Shown here: one piece after another, positions 8,033-17,319 of the stretch
How the letters are laid out: each line of letters begins with the position of its first letter
Numbering within the stretch: the stretch's first letter is position 1
Origin: Flammeovirgaceae bacterium UBA5585
GTDB taxonomy: Bacteria; Bacteroidota; Bacteroidia; Cytophagales; Cyclobacteriaceae
Length of the DNA stretch: 64,000 nt
Assembly: GCA_002425185.1 (NCBI GenBank)
Contig: DILT01000010.1
Coordinates: 248,001-312,000 of the forward strand
Direction of reading: 5' to 3'
The notes under the pieces: generated by a model
What the model saw: the letters and a program-made list of their open reading frames with translations, nothing else
Told to the model about the DNA's origin: nothing
The model's database searches: none
Position numbers and translations under genes: made by a program

Positions 8033-10459
8033 CTAACTTTCTTTCCGCCAACTCCAGCCAATACTTCCCAGCAAAATCAACAACACCAGCCACGATGAGA
8101 CTGTCGTTATTGTGTTTCCGGCCGTAAATGATTTTGGGGCAAACTTAAATTCGATGGTGTGTTTACCGGCCGGTATTTCCAGTGCGCGTAAAACATAGTT
8201 GGCTCGTATAATCGTTGCCTCGTTTCCGTCAATGGTGGCCGACCAGCCAATGGGATAGTAGATTTCAGAAAACACAGCCAACCCGTTAGTAGTGGATGTG
8301 GATTCATAGATCATTCGGTTGGGCGTGTTTTCGATAAGCCTGATGGCTGCACTGCTGTCGGGGGTTAACCCTGAGATAGTGAATTTCGAAATATCGATTA
8401 CAGCTTGTGTTTTGGAATCAATGCCGCAGGTTTTTTGTATTTCTTCATTGGCTGAATTGACCGTTATCAATTCCTGAACAAACCATGCTGCACCGTTTGC
8501 TTCCAGGTTGGTGATTACATTTTCGCGGTTTTGTCCGTACAATATGTACTTGGTGTTGAGCATGTTCAACACCGGGTATTTTGAAAAATCGAATCGCCCT
8601 TGCTGCGCTTCGCTAATAAATGATGTGAACTCTTTGGTTACGCATGAATCATACAGATCCTGATAGCGTTTTAGTTTGGCGCCATGGTAGCCGCCAATCG
8701 AATTATGGTAGTAGGAGGTAAGGGCATCACTCATCGGCCCGTTGATGTTCATTACGCGGAAATAACTTTTGTCGGCCAGTACCTGCTGATCGCCAGCGCT
8801 AAGCTGGATACCGGCACTCTTGCTTTTCCGTTGATAATTATCTTTTGTAAAATACCGTCTGTCAACAGCGGCCACATCCATCAACACAAAAAAGATAAGC
8901 ACCCCATAAAAGGCTGCGGGCAACTTTTTGAAGACTTCAAAATAGATCAGAATAAACGCTCCGGAAATAAAAGCAAACGACCGAAAGGCATCTGCCCGAA
9001 ACATGCTTCTACGTTCATCACGCAAGGCATTTACAAACCAGGCAGGCAAACCGCTTTCGCCATCTTTCAAAAAGCTGAACATGCCAGCCACGAGCAGTAA
9101 CACCAGGCAAAGTCCGCCACTGGCACCCAGGGCAATAAGAAGTTTTTTCTTATTCGCTTTGGTAAGTCCAGCGTCCATCAGGCGTTGAAGGCCCGTCATG
9201 CCTAATAACGGCATGGCAAACAGTGTGATGACAATGGCAAAAGTTACCGATCGGAATTTATTGTAACCCGGAAAGTAATCGAACATGAAGTAATTAAACC
9301 CTGAAAAGTTACTGCCCCACGTAAGCATAATACCCAGTGCACTCAAGGGTATTAGCCACCAAACATATTTGCGGTCACTGAAAATTATTCCCACGATAAA
9401 CAGAAAGAAAATAATTGCACCACTATAATAAGGTGCGGATAAACTTTGCGGGCCCCAATAAGCCGGGTGGGCCATTTGCTGTGGATTGTATTGGATACCT
9501 TGTGCATTCAACGCTTTTCGTATAGCACTGCCTTCATCAGCAAAAACATTTTGCATACTGGAACCCCCATAGAAATTAGGAATTAATAAGGTCATCGGCT
9601 CCAGTATTCCATTACTGTATTCAAAAGCATAATCTTTTCGCAGTCCATCAATGGGTTGTGTACCGGGTTTTGATAGTTCCGATTTTCCACGAATGGAATA
9701 TTTACTGTATTCGCTTATTGACCACAACGGGCCAAAGAATGAACCAACTGCCAGAAGTGCTGCCGGTATAAGAAGCGCTACGTTTTTTACCAGGTCTGCG
9801 ACTTTCTTTTCACGTAAAGCAAATACAAGTTGTACCAACCCATAACCCAAAACAATCAGGGCGAGGTAGTATGTTATCTGTAAGTGGTTTTCGCGCAGGT
9901 GCAACGCCAGTGCTGCGGTAGTTAATCCTACACCTAAAATTCTTTTTCCCGAGAACGTGAGGTGAATGCCAGCCACCACTAAGGGCATAAAAGCAATAGC
10001 ACCAATGCGGGCGTTATGCCCGGCAGCAAGACCAACAATCATGTAAGAAGAAAGTCCAAAGGCGATAGCCCCGGCTATGGCCAGGTAAGGCTTTACCCGA
10101 AAGGTCAGCAGCATGATGTAATAACAGAGAAAAGCGAGGAAAATATTTCGCACCGGATGGGGTAAGCCGAGCGCCAGCGCGATTTTTAATCCGGTAATGG
10201 CCTGGTAGCCCCACTCTACATTCACCAGGTATGCGGGCATACCGCTAAACATGTTGGGCGCCCACAAGCCCTCTTCGCCTGTTTTATCCCGAAAATCCCG
10301 CAGTGCCTTGGCTGCACCTACCGATTGTGTTATATCTTGTTGATTGATGGCTTTGTTTTCGAAGAAGACGGGACCGAAAAAGAAAACGGTTACCAGCAGG
10401 AACAACAGAACAGCAATCAGGTGTGGTTGTATGTGTTGTGTAAAGTATAGTTTTCTCAT
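8033..10459 (-). CDS. YfhO family multispanning membrane protein
   Basis: Large (808 aa) integral membrane protein of the YfhO family. Members are related in layout to GT-C glycosyltransferases or membrane-bound glycan-modifying enzymes; in Firmicutes YfhO acts in glycosylation of lipoteichoic acid, and the role in Bacteroidota is not settled. About 11-13 hydrophobic segments are seen across residues 15-540. They are followed by an extracytoplasmic domain (about 550-770) with beta-rich character and a final membrane segment near 785-803. The first loop has conserved-looking D-I-T-Q-S and W-A-P-N-M-F-S-G-M-P-A motifs. The downstream GNAT follows with no gap. Confidence 0.85.
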   Translation of the reverse strand: MRKLYFTQHIQPHLIAVLLFLLVTVFFFGPVFFENKAINQQDITQSVGAAKALRDFRDKTGEEGLWAPNMFSGMPAYLVNVEWGYQAITGLKIALALGLPHPVRNIFLAFLCYYIMLLTFRVKPYLAIAGAIAFGLSSYMIVGLAAGHNARIGAIAFMPLVVAGIHLTFSGKRILGVGLTTAALALHLRENHLQITYYLALIVLGYGLVQLVFALREKKVADLVKNVALLIPAALLAVGSFFGPLWSISEYSKYSIRGKSELSKPGTQPIDGLRKDYAFEYSNGILEPMTLLIPNFYGGSSMQNVFADEGSAIRKALNAQGIQYNPQQMAHPAYWGPQSLSAPYYSGAIIFFLFIVGIIFSDRKYVWWLIPLSALGIMLTWGSNFSGFNYFMFDYFPGYNKFRSVTFAIVITLFAMPLLGMTGLQRLMDAGLTKANKKKLLIALGASGGLCLVLLLVAGMFSFLKDGESGLPAWFVNALRDERRSMFRADAFRSFAFISGAFILIYFEVFKKLPAAFYGVLIFFVLMDVAAVDRRYFTKDNYQRKSKSAGIQLSAGDQQVLADKSYFRVMNINGPMSDALTSYYHNSIGGYHGAKLKRYQDLYDSCVTKEFTSFISEAQQGRFDFSKYPVLNMLNTKYILYGQNRENVITNLEANGAAWFVQELITVNSANEEIQKTCGIDSKTQAVIDISKFTISGLTPDSSAAIRLIENTPNRMIYESTSTTNGLAVFSEIYYPIGWSATIDGNEATIIRANYVLRALEIPAGKHTIEFKFAPKSFTAGNTITTVSSWLVLLILLGSIGWSWRKES

Positions 10460-10532
10460 ACCAATTAATAAAGCATGTAAAATAGGAACAACGAATGAAA
10501 AGTTAGTGATTTAGTTTGATCGAATGAGCTAC

Positions 10533-11534
10533 CTAACCACCAATAGTTGACATGGATTCAGATACGGGTTTATGGTTACTACGCCTTTCTTCAGCTTCAA
10601 ATCCGTCTTTGGGGCGGTGAGCGAAAGCATTTAACAATTGATTTTTTAGTTCTTCATCAGAGCATCCCGAGCGGATAAGGTCACGGATATTCAGGACACC
10701 ATCATCGTATAAACAGGTTTTAAGCGTGCCTTGGGCGGTAAGCCTGATGCGGTTACACGTTCCGCAAAAGGTTCGGCTGAACGCGGCAATAATGCCAATG
10801 TTGCCCCGGTAGCCCGGCACAACATAATGGTATGCCGTGGAGTAATCCGGGTCAGTTACCTTTTGAAGAGTTGGATAATGCTGTTGAATGTAGGCCAGTA
10901 TTTTTTTGTAGGTCCAGGTAAGTTGTGTGTAGTGATTGCCTTCACCATTAAAGGGCATTTCCTCAATGAAGCGAACCGAGACGTCTTTATATTTTGTCAA
11001 CTCGATTAGCGGAAGAATATCATCAATATTTTTTTCCTCCATAATAACCGCATTAATCTTCACCGGAATACCATAGTGGAGTAATTGTTCAAATGTATTC
11101 ATTACGTTTTCAAATTCATCCCTTCGGGTGATGGTATGAAAACGGGTTTTATCGAGGGTATCAAGACTAAGGTTTACCGAGGCAATACCCAACGCCTTAA
11201 GCTCTTTGATGTATGGGGCAGTGAGTACTCCGTTGGTGGTAAGATGTAGATCATGAATGCCCGGAATAGCTTTAATCTTTCGGATCAATTGCATCAGGTC
11301 GGTGCGTACAAAAGGTTCGCCTCCCGTTAACCGGATTTTGGTAATGCCCAGCGTGGCCAGTAATGACACCAGGCGTTCAATTTCTTCAAAAGTCAACAGG
11401 TCTTTTTTGGGCAGATATTTTATGCCCTCTTCGGGCATGCAATAAAAGCAGCGCAGGTTACAGCGGTCAGTAACCGCCAGGCGAAGGTAATTAATGGCTC
11501 GTCCGTGATTATCGTATAATTTGGCATTACCCAT
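10533..11534 (-). CDS. moaA: GTP 3',8-cyclase MoaA
   Basis: Radical SAM enzyme for the first step of molybdenum cofactor synthesis, converting GTP to 3',8-cyclo-GTP, which MoaC turns into cyclic pyranopterin. The N-terminal [4Fe-4S] motif C-x3-C-x2-C is at residues 25, 29 and 32, with the SAM-binding G-G-E-P near 71-74. The C-terminal second cluster uses C257, C260 and C274. The protein ends in Gly-Gly, the conserved tail reaching the active site. At 333 aa the length is normal. It is divergent from moaD, with 89 bases between them, and stands alone on its strand. Confidence 0.97.
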   Translation of the reverse strand: MGNAKLYDNHGRAINYLRLAVTDRCNLRCFYCMPEEGIKYLPKKDLLTFEEIERLVSLLATLGITKIRLTGGEPFVRTDLMQLIRKIKAIPGIHDLHLTTNGVLTAPYIKELKALGIASVNLSLDTLDKTRFHTITRRDEFENVMNTFEQLLHYGIPVKINAVIMEEKNIDDILPLIELTKYKDVSVRFIEEMPFNGEGNHYTQLTWTYKKILAYIQQHYPTLQKVTDPDYSTAYHYVVPGYRGNIGIIAAFSRTFCGTCNRIRLTAQGTLKTCLYDDGVLNIRDLIRSGCSDEELKNQLLNAFAHRPKDGFEAEERRSNHKPVSESMSTIGG

Positions 11535-11623
11535 GGTGGAAAGATATTAAATCGCCTCATGAGTAGTGCCTATTTTCTATATTTCGCGTTTAACAATGGT
11601 GTAAACGGATAAATGTAGTTGAT

Positions 11624-11866
11624 ATGAAGTGTATGGTTAAGGCATTTGGCATCACCCGAGAGATAGCCGGGGCTAAGGAGGTGGTAGTAGAGTTACCCGA
11701 AGGATCGACTGTGAGCGACTTTAAAACCGAATTGTTTTCGCAATTTCCCAGACTATCGGCACTGACCTCGTTGTTTATTGCAGTAAATCAAGCTTATGCT
11801 GAGGATCATCAGGTATTAAAACCGGAAGATGAAATTGCCCTTATTCCGCCCGTTGCAGGGGGGTAG
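11624..11866 (+). CDS. moaD: Molybdopterin synthase sulfur-carrier subunit MoaD
   Basis: Small ubiquitin-fold protein (80 aa) that carries the thiocarboxylate sulfur used to build molybdopterin. The family marks are the beta-grasp length and the C-terminal P-P-V-A-G-G, whose last glycine is adenylated and thiolated. Its partner MoaE lies 98 bases downstream on the same strand. The MoaD-activating enzyme (MoeB) is not in this window. Confidence 0.95.
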   Translation: MKCMVKAFGITREIAGAKEVVVELPEGSTVSDFKTELFSQFPRLSALTSLFIAVNQAYAEDHQVLKPEDEIALIPPVAGG

Positions 11867-11964
11867 CAACGCTTCTTCCGATTCCCCTTGCTTTTTCCTG
11901 CTCAAAGTTCTACTTTCAAATACCCTTCTGGTTTTCTTATTTCTAACATAAACCGCTTTCAACC

Positions 11965-12396
11965 ATGATCAAAATCACCGCAAAGCCCATCGACATTCAA
12001 AAAGTGATTGACACTGCCTCCAGCCTGGGAGCCGGAGCTGTGAATGTATTCATCGGAACTGTTCGCAACACAGCCCATGGTAAAAAGGTACTGTGGCTTG
12101 AATACGAAGCGTATGAAGCAATGGCGGTGGCAGAAATCCGAAAAATTATTGATCAAGCGTCCAACCGATGGCCTTTATTAGGATGGGCAATCAGTCATCG
12201 CATAGGCACGCTTAAACCAGGCGAAGTTTCGGTTGCTATTGCTGTATCTGCGCCACACCGCAGAGATTCATTTGAAGCCTGCCAATTTATAATCGACACG
12301 CTAAAAGAAAAGGCACCCATCTGGAAAAAAGAAATTTTCGAAGACGGGGAGGAGTGGGTGTCCGCTCAACCGAATATGGCAAAAGTTTACAACTGA
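11965..12396 (+). CDS. moaE: Molybdopterin synthase catalytic subunit MoaE
   Basis: Large subunit of molybdopterin synthase, which inserts two sulfurs into cyclic pyranopterin monophosphate using MoaD thiocarboxylate. Recognised by F-I-G-T-V-R-N near residue 30, the H-R-I-G-x-L-x-x-G-E motif near 82-92, A-x-A-P-H-R-R near 100, and the K-E-x-A-P-I-W-K-K-E motif near 120-130 that holds the catalytic lysine. Normal length. Its last 10 bases overlap a small ORF on the other strand. Confidence 0.96.
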   Translation: MIKITAKPIDIQKVIDTASSLGAGAVNVFIGTVRNTAHGKKVLWLEYEAYEAMAVAEIRKIIDQASNRWPLLGWAISHRIGTLKPGEVSVAIAVSAPHRRDSFEACQFIIDTLKEKAPIWKKEIFEDGEEWVSAQPNMAKVYN

Positions 12397-12512
12397 CTTA
12401 CCAGCAATATTCCCGCTGTTACCAAGCCGATTGCCATTAACAAACCGGTAAAGAAGATAATCATCAGATCGCGATTGATCGGATTGATGTGTGATTTTGT
12501 GGTTGTTTTCAT
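12387..12512 (-). CDS. Putative 41-residue single-TM small protein
   Basis: A short ATG-started frame with a polar N-terminus (M-K-T-T-T-K-S-H-I-N-P-I-N-R-D) followed by one clean membrane helix of about 22 residues and a short polar end (S-Q-L). It looks like a tail-type small membrane protein rather than random sequence, because the hydrophobic stretch is uninterrupted and the basic/polar side favours N-in topology. It overlaps the 3' end of moaE by 10 bases on the opposite strand and lies downstream of mobA. A near-consensus -7 box (TAACTTCG on this strand, 12537-12544) precedes it. No family recognised. Confidence 0.45.
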   Translation of the reverse strand: MKTTTKSHINPINRDLMIIFFTGLLMAIGLVTAGILLVSQL

Positions 12513-12772
12513 AGCCAAACTAATTTCAAGACTTTCCGAAGTTACTTTTTAATGATGTTAATCTTTGCGTGATGTAAGTATTTGTACGCGAAGAATCATC
12601 TGTTCCTATTAAACAAGAATGGTGCTAAAAAGTATTCAATCAGAAAATAAAATCTTTATACTCTTCATTGTTAGCCCGTTACCAATTCATATTTCAACGA
12701 AGTAATCAATTAAATACGCACTAAATTTTTCCCGGTTCGATACTGCAATCGATGGAAGGGATTAATTTGGGT
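12513..12772. other. Non-coding stretch between small ORF and mobA
   Basis: AT-rich sequence with no convincing gene on either strand. It would contain the promoter of the small ORF and the 3' end of the mobA transcript. No strong hairpin with a T-run is seen. Confidence 0.5.
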
Positions 12773-13363
12773 TTACAGTTTGTGGTGTAAGGAATTCCGG
12801 AATTGATCAAATTCCTGAACAGAATTGATGTTTTTGAGCCATTCTGGCTGTTTGGCTGCTACGATGTTGGCATCAAACCTGACTAAAAATTCACGTGGAC
12901 TAAAGCCGTTATTGGTATAAAATTCTGATAGCAAAGTTGTTGCATGCGGCTCCCAAAGTGTAAGTAAGGGTTCGGGTAGCTTACCTGTTGAATCCCAAAA
13001 GCAAGTGGCTATTTTTTTTGGATTGCGATGGTTTATCAGAAATTTTAACGTGGTTTCATCTACCCATGGCATATCTACCGGCACGGTTAGCCAGGCACTT
13101 AATGGGGCAACCTGAAAAGCGCTGAGTATTCCGTTCAATGGGCTGTCAAGGTCAAATTGATCGGGAATGGGATTGTAGTGTGGTGGTATATCCACACATT
13201 GTTTACATGAAAGATGAACTTTTCTACAAAAGGGTGTTAAGAGTTCAAAAAGAAAATCGCGTTGTGGTTTTCCATGGTATTCCAGAAGTGATTTATCCGT
13301 TTTCATGCGCGAACTTTTCCCTCCGGCCAAAATCAGTCCATTAATGGTGCCCACGTCATTCAT
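12773..13363 (-). CDS. mobA: Molybdenum cofactor guanylyltransferase MobA
   Basis: Transfers GMP to Mo-molybdopterin to make the guanine dinucleotide form used by DMSO-reductase-type enzymes. The nucleotide-binding signature L-A-G-G-K-S-S-R-M-K-T-D-K is at residues 12-24 of the chosen protein, and P-V-D-M-P-W follows in the middle. I set the start at the ATG at 13363 (196 aa) because the longer frame would run 58 residues into the ion channel gene and displace the signature. The start overlaps the channel stop by 8 bases (ATGAATGA), indicating translational coupling. Confidence 0.93.
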   Translation of the reverse strand: MNDVGTINGLILAGGKSSRMKTDKSLLEYHGKPQRDFLFELLTPFCRKVHLSCKQCVDIPPHYNPIPDQFDLDSPLNGILSAFQVAPLSAWLTVPVDMPWVDETTLKFLINHRNPKKIATCFWDSTGKLPEPLLTLWEPHATTLLSEFYTNNGFSPREFLVRFDANIVAAKQPEWLKNINSVQEFDQFRNSLHHKL

Positions 13364-14153
13364 GAAAATCCTTTCCACAATGCGGACAGGTATGTTTTTT
13401 TGATTGCGGATTATGAAGCAACTCAAAAAACCCTGAGGACAGAATACCGGCAGGGAGTGCCAAAAAGGCAACACCAGCAATAGCAAACAACCCCCCCAGC
13501 ACTTTACCAAGTGGTGTAATGGGTACAACATCACCATACCCCACGGTGGTTAGTGTGGCCATGCCCCACCACATGGCTTCCGGTATTGAACCGAATTTAT
13601 CAGGTTGAGCTTCGCGTTCGGCCAGGTGCATGAAGAAGGAAATAATTACCAGAATAAATATTATAAAGATGAAGCTGAGAACCAGTTGTTCTTTACGTTC
13701 GGCAATAACCTTTTTAAAAATAATCATGGCTTGCATGTAACGGGTAATCTTGAACATGCGGAAGAGTGCCATTAACCGGAAGATTCGGATAAACCGTAAG
13801 TCGATTGGGAGAAAAGTTAGATAAAACGGAAGAAACGCGAGCAGATCAACAACAGCCATGGGGGTTTTAATGTACTGCCACCGGCCCCATACGGAGTTCT
13901 TGTATTTTGGATTTTCCACAATCGCGTAAACCCGGGCAACGTACTCAACGGTAAAGAAAATTACTGAATACAGTTCGAAGTGATCAAATATTTCCTGATA
14001 CTGTGCTTCAATTTCCGGGATCGATTCCAGGATGATGGCTACAATATTCAGGATAATGGTTGTAATAAGAATGATTTCGAAAATACGCTCCAGCGTACCT
14101 CCGCGTTCTGTTGGCTCCAGGGTAAGATAGAGCCTTCTTCGTAACGTTGTCAT
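13356..14153 (-). CDS. Voltage-gated potassium channel-like ion transporter
   Basis: Six-transmembrane Kv-type channel subunit, expected to form a tetramer in the inner membrane. Segments S1-S3 lie near residues 22-45, 60-80 and 98-116. An S4-like helix has arginines at 120, 123, 126 and 132. S5 is near 157-178, the pore helix and selectivity filter T-V-G-Y-G-D at 203-208, and S6 near 215-245. After S6 the protein ends in a short tail with CPHC (C256, C259) plus H254 and H264, a possible metal-binding knuckle. No RCK or cyclic-nucleotide domain is present. The gene overlaps moaC by 4 bases and mobA by 8 bases, sitting inside the cofactor operon. Confidence 0.92.
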   Translation of the reverse strand: MTTLRRRLYLTLEPTERGGTLERIFEIILITTIILNIVAIILESIPEIEAQYQEIFDHFELYSVIFFTVEYVARVYAIVENPKYKNSVWGRWQYIKTPMAVVDLLAFLPFYLTFLPIDLRFIRIFRLMALFRMFKITRYMQAMIIFKKVIAERKEQLVLSFIFIIFILVIISFFMHLAEREAQPDKFGSIPEAMWWGMATLTTVGYGDVVPITPLGKVLGGLFAIAGVAFLALPAGILSSGFFELLHNPQSKKHTCPHCGKDFHE

Positions 14154-14635
14154 GGTTTGCGTTTAAAGTCTTTTTTGCCCCCGGTTTTTTCCAGGAGTTT
14201 TATCTCGCTGATGGTAATGTTATGCGACAGTGCTTTACACATGTCATAGATAGTCAATGCTGCTATGCTTACTGCTGTAAGCGCTTCCATTTCCACACCT
14301 GTTTTACTGCTGATGGATGCAAGGCTTTCAATAACAATAGAATCTTTACGTGTGGTGATGGAAATCTTGCAGTCTTCAAGCCCGATAGGATGAGCGAGCG
14401 GAATTAAATCTGATGTCTTTTTGGCGCCCATCACTCCGGCAAGTATGGCCGTTTGAAACACCGGACCTTTTTTTGTGTTCAGTTCATTATGTTTAATCAA
14501 GCTTAGGATATCTGCACCTACTTTAACACTGGCTTGTGCCCGGGCCGTTCGTTTCGTTATGGCTTTGGCAGAAACATCTACCATTTGTGGATTGCCTGAT
14601 TCGTCCGTGTGGGTTAATTTTTTACCTTTCATCAT
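14150..14635 (-). CDS. moaC: Cyclic pyranopterin monophosphate synthase MoaC
   Basis: Converts MoaA's 3',8-cyclo-GTP to cyclic pyranopterin monophosphate. The family pattern is clear: M-V-D-V-S-x-K near residue 18, I-P-L-A-H-P-I near residue 80 with the conserved histidine, S-K-T-G-V-E-M-E-A-L-T-A-V near 108-120, and Y-D-M-C-K-A near 130. At 161 aa the length is normal. The first two codons are both ATG, so the start may be 14635 or 14632. The stop overlaps the channel start as ATGA. It is divergent from moeA with 30 bases between, so the two probably share a control region. Confidence 0.96.
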   Translation of the reverse strand: MMKGKKLTHTDESGNPQMVDVSAKAITKRTARAQASVKVGADILSLIKHNELNTKKGPVFQTAILAGVMGAKKTSDLIPLAHPIGLEDCKISITTRKDSIVIESLASISSKTGVEMEALTAVSIAALTIYDMCKALSHNITISEIKLLEKTGGKKDFKRKP

Positions 14636-14665
14636 TGTTGATCAAATCAAAGTTAAAAATTATTC

Positions 14666-15853
14666 ATGGTAAGTGTAGCGGAGGCCAGTCAAATCATTCA
14701 GTCGGTTAAGGTAAAGGTTAACAAAGTTTCAATACCTGTTGAACAGGTCACAGGCAGGGTGTTGGCGGAACGTATTTTTGCCGATCGTGACTTACCCCCT
14801 TTTAACCGGGTGGCTATGGATGGTATTGCTATTAATTCCAAATCGTTTAAAGCCCAACAACAGTTTAAACTTGAGAACATTCAGCCTGCCGGAGCTCCTC
14901 AAACCGAACTGCAACAGCCTGAGGCTTGTATAGAAGTAATGACCGGAGCGGTATTACCGGGTGGGACTGATGCCGTAATTCGGTATGAAGATGTTGTAAT
15001 AAGGAATGGATATGCAACTATTCAATTGAGAGAAGTTGCCGCTGGGATGAACATTCATAAGCAAGGCAGCGATGCGAAGAAAGAAGATATACTTTTAGAA
15101 CCCGGCCAGGTGTTATCTCCTGCTGAAATATCCTTACTGGCATCAGTAGGAAAAACACAGGTAACTGTTTTTGATTTTCCGTTAACCGCAATTATCTCAT
15201 CAGGCGATGAGTTGGTGGATATTTCGGTGTTACCTGAGCCACACCAGATCAGGCGATCAAACATCTATGCAGTGCAGGCCGCTATGATGGAACTTGGGTG
15301 GAGGGGAGATGGCTATCACCTGCATGATAATAAGGAAATGATGAAGGATAAACTGCGTGAATTGCTGGCACACTATGATATCCTCATTTTGTCAGGTGGT
15401 GTTTCAAAAGGAAAGTTTGATTTTATTCCTGAGGTATTGAATTCGTTGGGTATTGAAAAACTTTTCCATCAGGTAAGCCAGAAGCCCGGCAAACCGTTTT
15501 GGTTTGGAAAATCAGCTGAAGGCAAAATAGTATTTGCACTTCCCGGAAATCCTGTTTCTACATTCCTTTGCTTTTACCGGTACGTTAAACCGTGGATGTT
15601 AATGACTATGGATGTTGTGGTGAAAAAATCACAAGCTATTTTATCGGCAGATGTTACATTTAAACCTTCGCTAACGTATTTCCTTCAGGTAAGCTTACGA
15701 AACGACAATGGCCGGTTGATGGCCGATCCAACACCCGGAGGTGGTTCAGGTGATTTCGCTAACCTGAAAAACGTTGATGGTTTTATTGAATTACCTGCCG
15801 AGCGAAACGTATTCAAGGCGGGAGAGGTGTTCGATTTCTATGCCTTTCGTTAA
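14666..15853 (+). CDS. moeA: Molybdopterin molybdenumtransferase MoeA
   Basis: Inserts molybdenum into adenylylated molybdopterin. Domains follow the MoeA order: N-terminal linker/hexamer region with R-D-L-P-P-F-N-R-V-A-M-D-G near residue 42, then M-T-G-A-V-L-P-G-G-T-D-A-V near 92. A MogA-like central domain follows with S-S-G-D-E-L and S-G-G-V-S-K-G-K-F-D, A-L-P-G-N-P-V-S, and a C-terminal beta domain ending the protein. At 395 aa the length is normal. It is divergent from moaC and its last 4 bases overlap the convergent antiporter gene. Confidence 0.96.
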   Translation: MVSVAEASQIIQSVKVKVNKVSIPVEQVTGRVLAERIFADRDLPPFNRVAMDGIAINSKSFKAQQQFKLENIQPAGAPQTELQQPEACIEVMTGAVLPGGTDAVIRYEDVVIRNGYATIQLREVAAGMNIHKQGSDAKKEDILLEPGQVLSPAEISLLASVGKTQVTVFDFPLTAIISSGDELVDISVLPEPHQIRRSNIYAVQAAMMELGWRGDGYHLHDNKEMMKDKLRELLAHYDILILSGGVSKGKFDFIPEVLNSLGIEKLFHQVSQKPGKPFWFGKSAEGKIVFALPGNPVSTFLCFYRYVKPWMLMTMDVVVKKSQAILSADVTFKPSLTYFLQVSLRNDNGRLMADPTPGGGSGDFANLKNVDGFIELPAERNVFKAGEVFDFYAFR

Positions 15854-17319
15854 GTGGTCTTTATCTTCAGGGCTTCATAAACTTTAGGGAGCACTTCTTT
15901 ATTGTCGGCCAGCACGGCCAGCTTATCACCACCCTCCAACACGGTTGAGCCTCCCGGCCGTATAAATTTTCCGTGCCGGTTAATCATAATAATGATGGCT
16001 GTTTTTGGAAACGATAATTGAACAATTGATTTGCCTACCACCGGATTATTGTTACTTAATTCAACTTCAAACAGTTCGGATTTAACCGAGTCGCTTAACT
16101 CGATTTCAAGAGGCGAACGTTTTTTGATTTTTTGCGGAACGGAAAGGTGTAACCACTTGGCAACTTGCGAAAGGGTAGTGCCCTGCAACAACACTGAGGA
16201 TACCGTTATAAAGAATACAAGATTAAAAATCATATTGGCCTGTTCAACACCGGCCAGCAGCGGATACGTGGCAAACACAATGGGCACTGCCCCACGTAAC
16301 CCAACCCATGAAATAAAAAGTTTTTCACGGTAATTCATTTTAAAAAAAGCCAGACTTATAAACACACTTAATGGCCTTGCGATAAACATCAGGAAAAGTG
16401 CCAGCAATATTCCGGGGCCAACAATAGGCGGAATCTCCGAAGGAAAAACAAGAAGCCCCAGCGTAAGGAACATGATGATTTGCATCAGCCATGCCACACC
16501 ATCATAAAATCGTATTAAACTTTTCTTATGGATGAAGCTTGAGTTGCCAAGAATTACAGCACTGATGTAAACCGCGAGAAAGCCATTTCCGCCAATAAAA
16601 TCTGTTATTGAAAAGGTAAACAGAACCAGGGCGGTAACCAATACCGGATACAGCCCGTCAACATCAAGGTTTATTTTGTTTATGATGAGAGACATGGCAC
16701 GGCCCATCAGGTAGCCTAAGCCGCCACCAATAAACATTTGTTTGATAAAAAACGGGATCAGCGCAACCAGGCTTTCATCTTTATGATTATACACCATAAG
16801 CAAGCTCACGGTAAGAAAGTAGGCCATCGGATCATTACTACCACTCTCCAGTTCCAGTGTCGGGCCAATGTTTCTTTTCAAACCAATGTTTTTCCCGCGC
16901 AAAATGGAAAACACAGCCGCAGCATCGGTGGACGAAACAATTGCGCCAAGTAGCATCCCCTCCAGGATGGTAAAACCCATCATGTAGTGGGCAAACAGGC
17001 CCAGTGTAATGGCTGTAATAAATACACCTGCTGTTGATAATACGATTCCTTTGACCAGCACGGGCTTAACACTTTCCCACTTGGTGTCAAGGCCTCCTGA
17101 GAAGAGAATGAAGTTTAAGGCGATGACACCGATAAACTGGGCCAGTTTCGGATCATTAAAGTTGATTTTGCCTGGGCCGTCTGATCCGGCCAGCATACCC
17201 ATCAGCAAGAACATTATGAGTGCCGGAACCCCTAATCTATAGGATGTTTTACTGGCCAGGATGCTCAGAAACAACAGAATGGATCCGAGAAGCAATATGT
17301 TTTCTGCCGTAAGCTGCAT
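15850..17319 (-). CDS. Potassium/proton antiporter, CPA1 family, with RCK_C domain
   Basis: Inner-membrane cation/H+ antiporter of the NhaP2/CvrA type. Residues about 6-390 contain 12-13 membrane segments. The ion-site region S-S-T-D-A-A-A-V near residue 130 and the following E-S-G-S-N-D-P near 158 carry the acidic residues conserved in this family. After a basic linker, a soluble C-terminal domain (about 405-489) has the TrkA_C/RCK_C pattern (V-V-G-K-S-I-x-x-L, L-x-x-G-D-K-L-x-V), usually a ligand-sensing regulator. The K+ rather than Na+ assignment is inferred from the subfamily. It overlaps moeA by 4 bases at the 3' end. Confidence 0.9.
   Translation of the reverse strand: MQLTAENILLLGSILLFLSILASKTSYRLGVPALIMFLLMGMLAGSDGPGKINFNDPKLAQFIGVIALNFILFSGGLDTKWESVKPVLVKGIVLSTAGVFITAITLGLFAHYMMGFTILEGMLLGAIVSSTDAAAVFSILRGKNIGLKRNIGPTLELESGSNDPMAYFLTVSLLMVYNHKDESLVALIPFFIKQMFIGGGLGYLMGRAMSLIINKINLDVDGLYPVLVTALVLFTFSITDFIGGNGFLAVYISAVILGNSSFIHKKSLIRFYDGVAWLMQIIMFLTLGLLVFPSEIPPIVGPGILLALFLMFIARPLSVFISLAFFKMNYREKLFISWVGLRGAVPIVFATYPLLAGVEQANMIFNLVFFITVSSVLLQGTTLSQVAKWLHLSVPQKIKKRSPLEIELSDSVKSELFEVELSNNNPVVGKSIVQLSFPKTAIIIMINRHGKFIRPGGSTVLEGGDKLAVLADNKEVLPKVYEALKIKTT

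Noticed and set aside
8684..9100. 138-residue open frame antisense to yfhO
   Set aside because: Composition is a shadow of the membrane-protein codons on the other strand, with no domain or start signal.
13364..13537. Longer N-terminus for MobA
   Set aside because: It would run 58 residues through the channel gene and push the nucleotide-binding signature away from the N-terminus.
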